From assembly GCA_002730855.1 (NCBI GenBank), contig PCBA01000063.1:1-18334 (forward strand): a stretch of 18,334 nt of DNA, read 5' to 3'. Under the pieces are notes generated by a model. The model was not told the origin of the DNA. It saw nothing but the letters and a program-made list of their open reading frames with translations, and did no database searches. The DNA comes from Gammaproteobacteria bacterium (GTDB lineage Bacteria > Pseudomonadota > Gammaproteobacteria > Magnimaribacterales > Magnimaribacteraceae). Shown in pieces: positions 1-7,255 of the stretch. Both the position numbers and the translations under genes were made by a program. How positions within the stretch are numbered: the stretch's first letter is position 1; each line of letters opens with the position of its first letter.

Positions 1-730
1 GGGCTACTCCATTAATATAAGATGAAGCTGGAAGGCATAAACTTAAAGTAGCATGGGCCACTTCCGCAGGCTCACCGTACCGTTTAAGTCCTACCCTACG
101 CCTGGCAAATGTTGCCTTGTCTTTTTCATCTATTGCCGAAGTCATATTAGTGTTTATTGGTCCCGGGCATATACAATTTACAGTAATTCCTTGAGGACCA
201 AGTTCTAAAGCTAATGATCTTGTTAAGCCTATAACTCCATGCTTAGCGGCTGTGTAGGGGCTGTGCGTAGGGGTTGCTCCAAATCCTTCAGTAGAGGATA
301 TGTTAACTATTCGCGCAGCATCTGATTTAAGTAAATGTTCCAAGCAGGCTCGAATTAATCTTGTTTGACCAGTTAAAACAACCTCCATGGTGTTATGCCA
401 TATTTCTTCGTAGTTCTCATCATCAATATTGATTGGAGAAGCAATCCCTGCATTGTTGATCAGATGATCTATTTGCCCAAAAGACTCTATACTTTTGGAA
501 ACACATTCTTTTATTTGACCCTCGTTTGTCACGTCTAATGACATGGCTATGGACTCACCTCCATCTGAATTAATTTGATCACTTACTTTCTGAGCATTTT
601 CTGAATTTACGTCAGTAACAACCACCTTAGCACCCTCAGCTGCAAAAACTTCTGCAGTGGCTTTTCCCATTCCACTCCCGGCTCCAGTGATTAACGTAAC
701 TTTTTGTTTAATTGATCTAGATAGTTTCAT
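1..730 (-). CDS. SDR-family oxidoreductase, C-terminus cut by window start
   Basis: Classical short-chain dehydrogenase/reductase, probably NAD(H)-dependent, interconverting a hydroxyl and a keto group on an unknown substrate in the cytoplasm. Seen: 243 codons without a stop, starting at the ATG at 730-728. The nucleotide-binding TGAGSGMG motif is at residues 15-22, NNAG at 92-95, and the catalytic Ser146, Tyr159 and Lys163 (YTAAK) are all in place. Asp40 at the end of the second strand favours NAD(H) over NADP(H) (family knowledge). Classical SDRs are about 250 residues, so only a short tail is missing. It resembles 3-oxoacyl-ACP reductase (FabG)-like enzymes, but nothing fixes the substrate. 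It diverges from a crotonase-family gene across a 72-bp spacer holding a palindrome, so the two may be co-regulated and both act in acyl-CoA or alcohol metabolism (inference). Confidence 0.93.
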   Translation of the reverse strand, partial: MKLSRSIKQKVTLITGAGSGMGKATAEVFAAEGAKVVVTDVNSENAQKVSDQINSDGGESIAMSLDVTNEGQIKECVSKSIESFGQIDHLINNAGIASPINIDDENYEEIWHNTMEVVLTGQTRLIRACLEHLLKSDAARIVNISSTEGFGATPTHSPYTAAKHGVIGLTRSLALELGPQGITVNCICPGPINTNMTSAIDEKDKATFARRRVGLKRYGEPAEVAHATLSLCLPASSYINGVA

Positions 731-746
731 GTTATTTCATTTGAGT

Positions 747-758
747 TCTTAGCTAAGA
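747..758. promoter_or_regulatory. 12-bp perfect palindrome, candidate operator
   Basis: TCTTAGCTAAGA equals its own reverse complement. It lies in the 72-bp spacer between the divergent SDR and crotonase genes. It immediately follows a -35-like TTGAGT (741-746) and precedes a -10-like TAGAAT (762-767), although the 15-nt spacer is short for a sigma-70 promoter. A second small inverted repeat, ATATT-AG-AATAT, sits at 758-769. The position suits a dimeric repressor controlling both genes, but no regulator gene is in the window. Confidence 0.35.
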
Positions 759-802
759 TATTAGAATATAGATTTCTTAAAAACTAACAATAAGGAAAAG
801 AC

Positions 803-1495
803 ATGACGGATCAACTTGCTACCCTTACTAAAGAAGGTGATGTATCAATAATTACTCTTGATGATGGAAAGGCCAATGTATTCTCAAGTGCAATGAGTGC
901 CGCTATCAATAACTTACTTGACGGAGTTCCTGACGATAAAGGGTCTTTGTTGATTACTGGAAGACAAGGTTTATTTTCTGGAGGATTTGATTTAAAAACC
1001 ATGACTGGAGGTGAAGCCAAAGACATAGTAGATATGACAGTAAATGGATTTAAGCTACTTGCAAGAATTTACGGTTTTCCTAGACCGGTTGTAGTAGCTG
1101 CAAGTGGCCATTCAATTGCTTTGGGAGCTTTCTTACTTTGCTGTGCTGACTATAGAATAGGAGCAAAAGGTAAGTATATTGTCCAAGCTAATGAGCATAG
1201 AAATAATATGTCTATACCGGTTCCTATATTGGAGATCTCAAAATCAAGAATTTCTAAGAGGCATTGGCATCGAGCTATTCTTAATGCTGAGGCTTACCCT
1301 ATAGATCAATCAATAGAAGCAGGTTACTTGGATGAAGTGGTTGATGAAGGAGAATTGATGCAAAAGGCAATTGAGGTTGCAACAGACTTAGCAACTTTGG
1401 GCCATCCGCATTATCAAATGACTAAAGATTTAGATCAAAAGGATATACTTGAAAGAATCAATGCGGCTATAGAAGGAAGAGCAAATTCTTTATAA
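803..1495 (+). CDS. Crotonase / enoyl-CoA hydratase-isomerase family protein
   Basis: Crotonase-fold enzyme acting on an acyl-CoA thioester, probably hydration or isomerisation of an enoyl-CoA. At 230 residues it is shorter than classical enoyl-CoA hydratases (about 260) and matches my recollection of a short subgroup near 230 residues. Seen: an N-terminal strand pair with DDGKANVFS (20-28); the first oxyanion-hole segment FSGGFDLK (58-65), where classical members often read SAGADL; the second at GHSIALGAF (102-110); and a candidate catalytic Glu131 in ANEHRNN. A second glutamate, as in mitochondrial hydratase, is not obvious, so isomerase or another crotonase reaction is possible. The start is supported by AAGGA at 792-796, six bases before the ATG. 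It is transcribed away from the neighbouring SDR gene; beta-oxidation-type sequential chemistry is plausible but not shown. Confidence 0.9.
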   Translation: MTDQLATLTKEGDVSIITLDDGKANVFSSAMSAAINNLLDGVPDDKGSLLITGRQGLFSGGFDLKTMTGGEAKDIVDMTVNGFKLLARIYGFPRPVVVAASGHSIALGAFLLCCADYRIGAKGKYIVQANEHRNNMSIPVPILEISKSRISKRHWHRAILNAEAYPIDQSIEAGYLDEVVDEGELMQKAIEVATDLATLGHPHYQMTKDLDQKDILERINAAIEGRANSL

Positions 1496-1551
1496 ACATA
1501 AAATAAATGTTTCTAACTCTCTAGTTTTTGGTAATCTACGCATCCCAAAGT

Positions 1552-1627
1552 GGGGCCATAGCTCAGCTGGGAGAGCGCATCCCTTGCACGGATGAGGTCG
1601 TCGGTTCGATCCCGACTGGCTCCACCA
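1552..1627 (+). tRNA. tRNA-Ala (anticodon UGC)
   Basis: A 76-nt cloverleaf with CCA encoded. The acceptor GGGGCCA (1552-1558) pairs with TGGCTCC (1617-1623) through a G3:U70 wobble, the known alanine identity element. The discriminator is A1624 and CCA is 1625-1627. The anticodon stem CATCC/GGATG closes the loop CTTGCAC, giving anticodon TGC. The T-arm contains GGTTCGATCCC. It stands alone after the crotonase gene. A weak extended -10-like TGGTAATCT (1529-1537) lies upstream, and no clear terminator follows. Its 3' end is 8 bases from the stop of the convergent aminotransferase gene. Confidence 0.97.
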
Positions 1628-1635
1628 TTCAAATT

Positions 1636-2955
1636 TTAAGAATAAATATCTGCAATATGATTCAGTGAATTCTTAACTGCCTTTACCATCAAATCTATTT
1701 CCTCGTCTCCAATGGTAAATGCTGGACCCAAGCAGATTATGTCTCTAAATTCTCCCGTACCTCCAGGGTAAAGAAAGACTCCATCTTCTAATCCTTTCAT
1801 CATAATTTTGGAAGTAATTTTTTCCTTTTCATCAAAGCAAATTAACCCTTCCTTTTCTTTGACTACTTCTATTCCAATTAATAGCCCTTTTCCTCTAATT
1901 TCAGCTACATTAGGGTGCTGACCCACTTCTGTATTTAATTGATCAATAATCTTTTCACCGAGTGGGTTAACTCGATCACATAATTTCTCTTCTCTAAGAA
2001 TTTTTAGAACGGCTGTGGAAGCTGCGCAAGATTGGGGTAGGGCAGCAAAAGTATGAAACATAACTTCGTAACCTGCTACCATTATTGAATCAGCTATTTT
2101 ATCAGTACTATAGGTACCTCCAATGGCGGCGTAACCTCCACCCATGCCTTTTCCAGCTACTAATATGTCTGGCTGAAGGCTGTAAAGATTACTAGCAAAA
2201 TCCTCTCCAACTCTCCCAAACCCTGTCATGACTTCATCTGCAATCAGCAGTATGTCATTACCAATTAAAACTTCTTGAGCTTCTTCCCAATACCCTTCTG
2301 GAGGACTTATAGCGCCCCCACTCGATCCATTGATGGGTTCCATTAGCAAGCCCGCTATATTTTCAGCCCCTACTTCTTGTATCACTTCTTTTAAGTTATC
2401 AAGGTAGTAATCTTTAGCTCCAGGATGAAAGCTGCCCAAAGGACACCTTAAAGGGTAGGGCGTTTCTATCATGGGGGACTTTGGAACGTAATTTTCTAGA
2501 CCTCTTTTTCTTGCAGCATGGCCTGAAATACCGGACATATTTAAAGTCGTGCCATGATAAGAGAGAGATCTAGTTAAGATGATATTCTTTTCAGGTTTTC
2601 CTCTACTAGCTTGGTATTGAATGGCAAGTTTAATTGCCGACTCATTTGCTTCAGAGCCTCCTGAAGAAAGATGAATCCTGGTTAAATGAGGGGGAAGCCA
2701 ATGTTCTCTTAATTCATCCAATAAAGCTTCTCTTTCAGGTGTTAAAAATGGAGGAAGGACATACGAATTGTTCTTCGTAGCTATTTTTACAGCTTCAGCT
2801 ACTTCTTCTCTCCCGTAGCCTATGTTACTTACTATAGCGCCTCCTGCGGCATCAAGTATTTTAGAGCCGTCATTAGTATAAAGATAAGGACCTTCAGACT
2901 TGACCACTTCCATGCCCCAACTCTGTTTTAAAAAGGGCCATTTGACTAAATCCAT
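1636..2955 (-). CDS. Class III PLP-dependent aminotransferase
   Basis: Fold-type I aminotransferase transferring an amino group, usually from an omega-amino acid or amine, to a keto acid such as pyruvate or 2-oxoglutarate. Seen in 439 residues (typical length): phosphate-binding SSGGSEANES (97-106), the ring-stacking YHG (133-135), Asp240 in IADEV for the pyridine nitrogen, and the Schiff-base Lys269 in AGKGMGGGY. HTFAALPQSC (301-310) matches the segment that contributes a Thr to the partner subunit's PLP phosphate. A GDVF-like C-terminal part (DGVFLYPGG, 391-399) is also present. It is the second gene of a two-gene operon, 16 bp after the transporter, with AAAGG upstream of the ATG as ribosome binding site. 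The pairing suggests the transporter imports the amine substrate (inference). Bordering candidates such as taurine, beta-alanine or polyamine aminotransferase cannot be separated by eye. Confidence 0.93.
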   Translation of the reverse strand: MDLVKWPFLKQSWGMEVVKSEGPYLYTNDGSKILDAAGGAIVSNIGYGREEVAEAVKIATKNNSYVLPPFLTPEREALLDELREHWLPPHLTRIHLSSGGSEANESAIKLAIQYQASRGKPEKNIILTRSLSYHGTTLNMSGISGHAARKRGLENYVPKSPMIETPYPLRCPLGSFHPGAKDYYLDNLKEVIQEVGAENIAGLLMEPINGSSGGAISPPEGYWEEAQEVLIGNDILLIADEVMTGFGRVGEDFASNLYSLQPDILVAGKGMGGGYAAIGGTYSTDKIADSIMVAGYEVMFHTFAALPQSCAASTAVLKILREEKLCDRVNPLGEKIIDQLNTEVGQHPNVAEIRGKGLLIGIEVVKEKEGLICFDEKEKITSKIMMKGLEDGVFLYPGGTGEFRDIICLGPAFTIGDEEIDLMVKAVKNSLNHIADIYS

Positions 2956-2971
2956 CTATAAACCTTTATTA

Positions 2972-4303
2972 TTAAAACCCAATAGTCATATCATAAAGGA
3001 TTAGAAGGGCCATGGTAATTTGAAGTATTAAACTTAACCATAGTATTGTTTTTGTGCTTTGTTTCGGTTGTAAATCTTTATCTAGTTTACTGATTAGGTA
3101 GAGTGCACCTATATTCACAATAGGCAAACCCATCGCCGCCCATATTCCTGCAATAATTAATAAGGTTATTGGGTTGGGTAAGATGAAATAAAAGACACAT
3201 GAGAAGAAGGGTATAAAGAAAGCAATTAGTTTTATTAGATAAGTTCTGGTGTCTTCTTGCTCTAATACTAGGCCTGTAGAAATTAGATAATCAGCAATAG
3301 TTCTAGTAAATGCGGCCGTTCCTGATAGTAAGGTTGAAAACAACACAAAAAAAGCAAGTATTATGAATAGCCACTTTGCCCATCCCCCTAATACTAGAGA
3401 GAACATATTTTGTAAGGCTCCAATTATGTCAACATCCCAAAAGGAGTTGGTCGCTAAAGATTCTTGTAATTCAGGGACAAAGTGTAGAACGCCAGCTCCT
3501 AAAAAGAAAAAGGGTAAGGTTCCTATGGTAATAAATAAAACTGTTACCCATACGTCAGTCTGCATGGTCTTAATCCAAGCTTTGGTTTCTTGAATATCAT
3601 TTCTTGTATCTTGAGCATAACCTTTTTCTAAGCACCAATAAGTGTAAGCCATGATTTCACCATAGCTTATGCCAGTAAAACCAAATACAGCTAGGGCTAA
3701 AGGCAAAAACTCTGTTGGAAAACTGAAAGTTAATCCCTGAGAAATCTGTTCAAAATTGACCTCATATTCTGTTGATTGCATTGAAAATGCGATAGCTATT
3801 GTTATAAAGGAAAAGAATAAAACCATCACCAGCAAGATGCTTTCTAAGTTTTGATAAGAACCCCAGTAAAGAATTAACCAGGTAGTCAAACAACAGGCAA
3901 CGACCCATATCTCGACGCTTATTAAAGGTATCATAGAGTTTCCGGCTTCTGCCACAGCCCCTGCTAGGCCTCCCATTCCGGCAACAGAAGGTATAACTCC
4001 TATGAACATAAACCAGACAAGCCACGAAGTTGTTTTTCCTTGTATCGTTGTTTTAAATCCAGGCATATCAGAAAAAGCCTCTAGGAATGTTTTTCTAGTT
4101 ACAACAATGTAACGACTTATTTCAGCTTGAATGATTGGTTTGCTCCACATACTTAAAAGCAGCCACCATAGCAACACAAAACCAGCCGCTGCACCAAGTA
4201 ATGGTGTCATGACTATTGAGCCACTTCCAACGACGCTCCCGGTTACTATCACACTAGGTCCGATATATTTAAGCCTATCTAGAAGCGATCTGGGTGCGTT
4301 CAT
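2972..4303 (-). CDS. Nramp-like (APC/LeuT-fold) transporter lacking the metal motif
   Basis: Integral inner-membrane protein of 443 residues with about 11 hydrophobic segments. The N-terminus (YIGPSVIVTG, 13-22) and the following LLGAAAGFVLLWWLLLS layout resemble the Nramp family. Known Nramp metal transporters carry DPGN in helix 1 and a Met-Pro-His motif in helix 6. Here helix 1 reads VVGSGSIVMTP (24-34) and helix 6 reads FGFTGISYGE (207-216), with no metal ligand of that kind. The glycine-rich unwound segments are kept, so transport is likely but of a different solute, perhaps an amino acid or amine (inference). It is the first gene of an operon with the class III aminotransferase. Databases would probably label it a divalent metal transporter, which the sequence does not support. 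The start lacks a strong ribosome binding site. Confidence 0.8.
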   Translation of the reverse strand: MNAPRSLLDRLKYIGPSVIVTGSVVGSGSIVMTPLLGAAAGFVLLWWLLLSMWSKPIIQAEISRYIVVTRKTFLEAFSDMPGFKTTIQGKTTSWLVWFMFIGVIPSVAGMGGLAGAVAEAGNSMIPLISVEIWVVACCLTTWLILYWGSYQNLESILLVMVLFFSFITIAIAFSMQSTEYEVNFEQISQGLTFSFPTEFLPLALAVFGFTGISYGEIMAYTYWCLEKGYAQDTRNDIQETKAWIKTMQTDVWVTVLFITIGTLPFFFLGAGVLHFVPELQESLATNSFWDVDIIGALQNMFSLVLGGWAKWLFIILAFFVLFSTLLSGTAAFTRTIADYLISTGLVLEQEDTRTYLIKLIAFFIPFFSCVFYFILPNPITLLIIAGIWAAMGLPIVNIGALYLISKLDKDLQPKQSTKTILWLSLILQITMALLILYDMTIGF

Positions 4304-4327
4304 AAAAAAATATAATTAATTAGTGGT

Positions 4328-4365
4328 GTGATAGTTTAGTTTCTGTATTATCACTCAAAACTATC
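4328..4365. promoter_or_regulatory. Nested inverted repeats in divergent promoter region
   Basis: In the 97-bp spacer between the transporter (minus) and hydrolase (plus) genes, GATAGTTT (4330-4337) is exactly inverted as AAACTATC (4358-4365). GTGATA (4328-4333) is inverted as TATCAC (4349-4354), sharing the left arm. On the minus strand GATAAT within this region resembles a -10 box. The arrangement suits a regulator site or alternative pairing in the transporter leader; no regulator gene is adjacent. Confidence 0.3.
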
Positions 4366-4400
4366 CATTTGTTTTATTCGTTTCCATAAAAAATTAATAT

Positions 4401-5234
4401 ATGTATTTTAGAGTCCAATCAGGATTGTCTATAAAAGCTTCTGAATGGGGAAGCAGAGAAGACCCATTAGTTATTTTGATGCATGGAGGCGGTCAGACAA
4501 GACATGCTTGGGGAGAAACGGGAAGAAAGTTAGCAGAATCTGGTTTTCATGCAGTAGCAATCGATTTAAGGGGGCATGGAGAGAGTGACTGGCATCCAGA
4601 AGGAGATTACGCCATTGAAAGCTACAAAGAAGACTTAATCTCCATTCTTAACGAGCTTAGTAAGCCTGCATCATTAGTTGGAGCTTCACTTGGAGGAATG
4701 GTCGCTTTGTGCACTACTGGAGATAAAGAATATCAAGATTTATGCACTTCTTTAATAATGGTAGATATTGGTATATACCCTAACGATGAAGGGTCGGATC
4801 AAATACTAAATTTTATGAGTTCAGGTCATAAAGGATTTACTAGTTTAGAAGAAGCTTCGCAAGCAATTTCAACATATCTCCCACATCGTAAAAGGCCGAC
4901 AGACAATAAAGGACTAGAAAAAAATTTAAGGCTTAAAGATGACGGAAGATATTATTGGCATTGGGACCCTAAATTTATTGGATCGAGGTCAAAACGAAGA
5001 GGAGATTATAAGAAAAGGCAAAAGGAGTACGCTTTGAATGTTTCTGTACCTACCCTCCTAATTAGAGGAGCTATGAGCAACATTGTTACTGAAGATGAAG
5101 TGAAGCAATTTATGGAAACAATAAAACATGCTGAGTTTGTGGAGATAGAAAAGGCTGCCCACATGATTGCAGGCGATAGGAATGATATTTTTACTTCAGC
5201 TGTTATTGATTTTTTGAGAGAGAGAAGGGAATAG
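4401..5234 (+). CDS. Alpha/beta hydrolase
   Basis: Cytoplasmic alpha/beta-hydrolase-fold enzyme of 277 residues; no signal peptide. Seen: the oxyanion-hole HGGG (28-31), the DLRGHGES turn (55-62) typical of epoxide hydrolase/MhpC-like members, the nucleophile elbow GASLGG with Ser96, and the catalytic His254 in KAAHMIAGDRND. A serine nucleophile indicates an esterase, thioesterase or C-C hydrolase type rather than an epoxide or dehalogenase type, which use Asp. The expected acid after strand 7 is usually Asp in a segment like RGxxSDVV; here RGAMSNIV places Asn227 there, so the acid may be elsewhere (Asp122 after strand 6, or Asp232). It lies 38 bp upstream of coaE on the same strand. The substrate is unknown. 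Confidence 0.9.
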   Translation: MYFRVQSGLSIKASEWGSREDPLVILMHGGGQTRHAWGETGRKLAESGFHAVAIDLRGHGESDWHPEGDYAIESYKEDLISILNELSKPASLVGASLGGMVALCTTGDKEYQDLCTSLIMVDIGIYPNDEGSDQILNFMSSGHKGFTSLEEASQAISTYLPHRKRPTDNKGLEKNLRLKDDGRYYWHWDPKFIGSRSKRRGDYKKRQKEYALNVSVPTLLIRGAMSNIVTEDEVKQFMETIKHAEFVEIEKAAHMIAGDRNDIFTSAVIDFLRERRE

Positions 5235-5256
5235 AAGGAAAATTTAATTTTCTTCT
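5233..5256 (+). other. AT-rich imperfect hairpin in hydrolase-coaE spacer
   Basis: The stem pairs AGAAG with CTTCT and AAAA with TTTT, with one bulged G and a five-base loop. It overlaps the hydrolase stop codon (5232-5234). No T-tract follows, so it does not look like an intrinsic terminator. It could act as an mRNA processing or stability element, or be chance in AT-rich DNA. Confidence 0.25.
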
Positions 5257-5272
5257 GATAACATCAAGTTCT

Positions 5273-5860
5273 ATGATTATTGGACTGACGGGCGGAATAG
5301 GAAGCGGTAAGACAGCAGTATCTGATATTTTTCAAAAACTTGGCATAAATATCGTAGACGCTGACTTAGCATCTAGAGTGGTAGTTGAAAAAGGAAAAGA
5401 ATCGCTAAAAAAAATATCCGAGCACTTTGGCGAAGATATATTGACTAAAGAGGGAGAATTAAATCGCTCTAAGTTAAGAGAAATTATATTTAATTCTGAA
5501 GAAAAAAAATTATGGTTAGAGTCCTTATTGCATCCAGCAATAGCTTTTCAAATAAAACATGAAATAGAATCCTCAAAAAGTCCTTACACTATCTTGGTTT
5601 CGCCTTTGTTATTAGAAACTGACCAGAAGAGCTTTTGCTCTTTAGTTTTAGTAGTTGATGTGCCTGTCGAGATCCAGATAGACCGAACAAGCCAAAGAGA
5701 TAATGTTTCTGAGGAACAAATAAAATCGATTATTGCATCTCAAATAGATAGAAAAGCGAGACTTGAACAAGCTGACGAGGTTATATTGAACGAAGGAAGT
5801 CTTGAAGATCTTGAAAGTAAAGTCAAAGAACTGCATGAAAAGTTCTTATCACTATTATGA
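5273..5860 (+). CDS. coaE: Dephospho-CoA kinase
   Basis: Catalyses the last step of coenzyme A synthesis, ATP-dependent phosphorylation of dephospho-CoA at the 3'-hydroxyl, in the cytosol. At 195 residues it is close to the usual 200. Seen: the P-loop TGGIGSGKT at 6-14 right at the N-terminus; DAD (29-31), the conserved acidic substrate-site pair; LLHPAI (85-90); PLLLET (111-116), the family's PLLFE-like signature; and a lid region RTSQRD (138-143) followed by the SQIDRKARLEQADEVI segment (156-171). The start places the P-loop at the position expected for the family, though no clear ribosome binding site is visible. Its stop overlaps the yacG start by 4 bp (ATGA), so the two are translationally coupled. 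The coaE-yacG pair is conserved in gammaproteobacteria, but the usual pilD and zapD partners are absent here. Confidence 0.97.
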   Translation: MIIGLTGGIGSGKTAVSDIFQKLGINIVDADLASRVVVEKGKESLKKISEHFGEDILTKEGELNRSKLREIIFNSEEKKLWLESLLHPAIAFQIKHEIESSKSPYTILVSPLLLETDQKSFCSLVLVVDVPVEIQIDRTSQRDNVSEEQIKSIIASQIDRKARLEQADEVILNEGSLEDLESKVKELHEKFLSLL

Positions 5861-6039
5861 AATTAGTTAAATGTCCTGAATGTGGAAATAAAGCTGAATA
5901 TTCATCAAAGAACGAACATAGACCCTTTTGTTCAAGAAGATGCCAGCTTTTAGATTTGGGAGCATGGGCAAGTGAAGATAGAAAAATCGCTGGTAAAGAA
6001 ATTTATAATTTTGAAGAAGAAGATGAAACGTTACATTAG
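5857..6039 (+). CDS. yacG: DNA gyrase inhibitor YacG, zinc-binding
   Basis: Small 60-residue zinc-finger protein. In E. coli, YacG binds the GyrB C-terminal region and blocks DNA binding by gyrase. Seen: CPEC (6-9) and FCSRRC (24-29) giving the four zinc ligands Cys6, Cys9, Cys25 and Cys29; the family signature CQLLDLGAWASE (29-40) follows, with an acidic C-terminal tail. Length matches the family (about 60-65). It is coupled to coaE by an ATGA overlap and converges on argJ with a 19-bp gap that holds no recognisable terminator. Confidence 0.95.
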   Translation: MKLVKCPECGNKAEYSSKNEHRPFCSRRCQLLDLGAWASEDRKIAGKEIYNFEEEDETLH

Positions 6040-6058
6040 CGTTCCAAGTAAAAAGCCT

Positions 6059-7255
6059 TTAACTTCTATAGTCGCTATTAATCAACACATAATCTTCAGA
6101 TAAATCTGAAGTTAGTACTTTAAATTCTTTCTTTCCCAGTCCAAGACTAATATTAATTTCTATATTCTTCTTCTTCAGGGCTCTCGCAGCGGACTTTTCA
6201 GAATGTTTTGGATCTAAATTCCCTTTTTTTACCATGGGCTGACCATTAATAGATATAGAAACTCTGCTTACGTCGTTTATTTCACTATCCCTTCCTATGG
6301 CTGAAAGAATTCTCCCCCAATTAGCATCATTACCAAACAGAGCTGTTTTTACCAATGGGGATTCGGCTACTGTAAACGCAACTGATTTCGCTTGCTTTAA
6401 GGTTTTTGCTTTAGCGACATTAACTGAAACCTTTTTTGTAGCTCCTTCGGCATCTTGAACCAATAGCTGGGAAAGTTGTTCAAATACTTCTTTAATTGCT
6501 AGTTTCAAGGCCCTTTCTTCATTCGAATTCTTCTTTATTTGTTTATCTTTCTTACCTGTAGCCACTAACAGAGAAGAATCATTGGGCGAAGTATCACCAT
6601 CTATTGTTAAGGCTTCGAAGCTTTGAGATAAAGCATCAGAGTGAATCTTTTCTAAGCTATTGGAATTTAATTTAGCATCTACAAAAACAAAACTAAGTAA
6701 GGTTGCAAAGTCAGGTCTAATCATTCCAGAGCCTTTCGCGAAGCCAGTGATGGAAAAAATTCGTTTTCCTATTTTTATTTCTTTTGAAATTAGTTTTTGC
6801 TTTGTATCAGTTGTAAGAATTGATTGAGCGGCATCTTTCCAATTTTTTTTATCTAACAGAGGTAAGGCTTTTTTAAATGCACTTAGGTACTTATCAGCCG
6901 GTAAGGGCTCTCCTATAACCCCGGTAGAGAAAGGAATTACGTTGGAAGGGTTAATATTTAATAAAGACCCTATTTCTTTACAATAATTTTTAACATCCTT
7001 AATGCCTTTTGATCCGGTAGCTGCATTTGCATTTCCGGCGTTTATTACAAGGGCCTTTTCTCCTTTAATTAAAGATTGTAGGTTTTTAATAGCTATTTTT
7101 ACAGGTGCAGCTTTAAATGAATTGGAAGTGAATTTACCACTTAATGTACTTTCTTTATTAAGCGTAATTACAAGTGAGTCATTTCTTTTTCCGTATCTTG
7201 TGTTACTTGAAGCACAACCAAGTTTAACCCCTTCTATATGACAGATTTTCCCCAT
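6059..7255 (-). CDS. argJ: Glutamate N-acetyltransferase (ornithine acetyltransferase) ArgJ
   Basis: Arginine biosynthesis in the cytosol: transfers acetyl from N-acetylornithine to glutamate, recycling the acetyl group; some ArgJ enzymes also use acetyl-CoA. At 398 residues it is near the family norm of about 400. Seen: STGVIGEPLP (110-119), whose Thr-Gly forms the oxyanion hole; KGSGMIRPDFATLL (174-187), where autocleavage before Thr185 creates the nucleophile and the alpha and beta chains; LTIDGDTSPNDS (217-228); GNDANWGRI (308-316); and the C-terminal YVLINSDYRS. The family usually reads NMATM at the cleavage site; here DFATL, still with Ala-Thr. Last gene of the rnr-to-argJ operon; its ATG overlaps the secA stop by one base (TAATG), indicating coupled translation. 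secA-argJ adjacency is also known in Pseudomonas. Confidence 0.97.
   Translation of the reverse strand: MGKICHIEGVKLGCASSNTRYGKRNDSLVITLNKESTLSGKFTSNSFKAAPVKIAIKNLQSLIKGEKALVINAGNANAATGSKGIKDVKNYCKEIGSLLNINPSNVIPFSTGVIGEPLPADKYLSAFKKALPLLDKKNWKDAAQSILTTDTKQKLISKEIKIGKRIFSITGFAKGSGMIRPDFATLLSFVFVDAKLNSNSLEKIHSDALSQSFEALTIDGDTSPNDSSLLVATGKKDKQIKKNSNEERALKLAIKEVFEQLSQLLVQDAEGATKKVSVNVAKAKTLKQAKSVAFTVAESPLVKTALFGNDANWGRILSAIGRDSEINDVSRVSISINGQPMVKKGNLDPKHSEKSAARALKKKNIEINISLGLGKKEFKVLTSDLSEDYVLINSDYRS

Noticed and set aside
1509..1537. Sigma-70 promoter for the tRNA gene
   Set aside because: The extended -10-like TGGTAATCT is present, but the -10 and -35 hexamers each match only about half of consensus; too weak for a separate feature.
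1552..1635. tRNA-Ala as an attachment site of an integrated element
   Set aside because: I saw no second copy of the tRNA 3' end, no integrase and no mobile-element genes in the window.
3363..3593. Open frame on the plus strand antisense to the transporter
   Set aside because: It is inside the well-supported Nramp-like gene, has no recognisable domain and no ribosome binding site.
6040..6058. Possible bidirectional terminator between yacG and argJ
   Set aside because: The 19-bp spacer has no GC-rich hairpin or T-tract on either strand.
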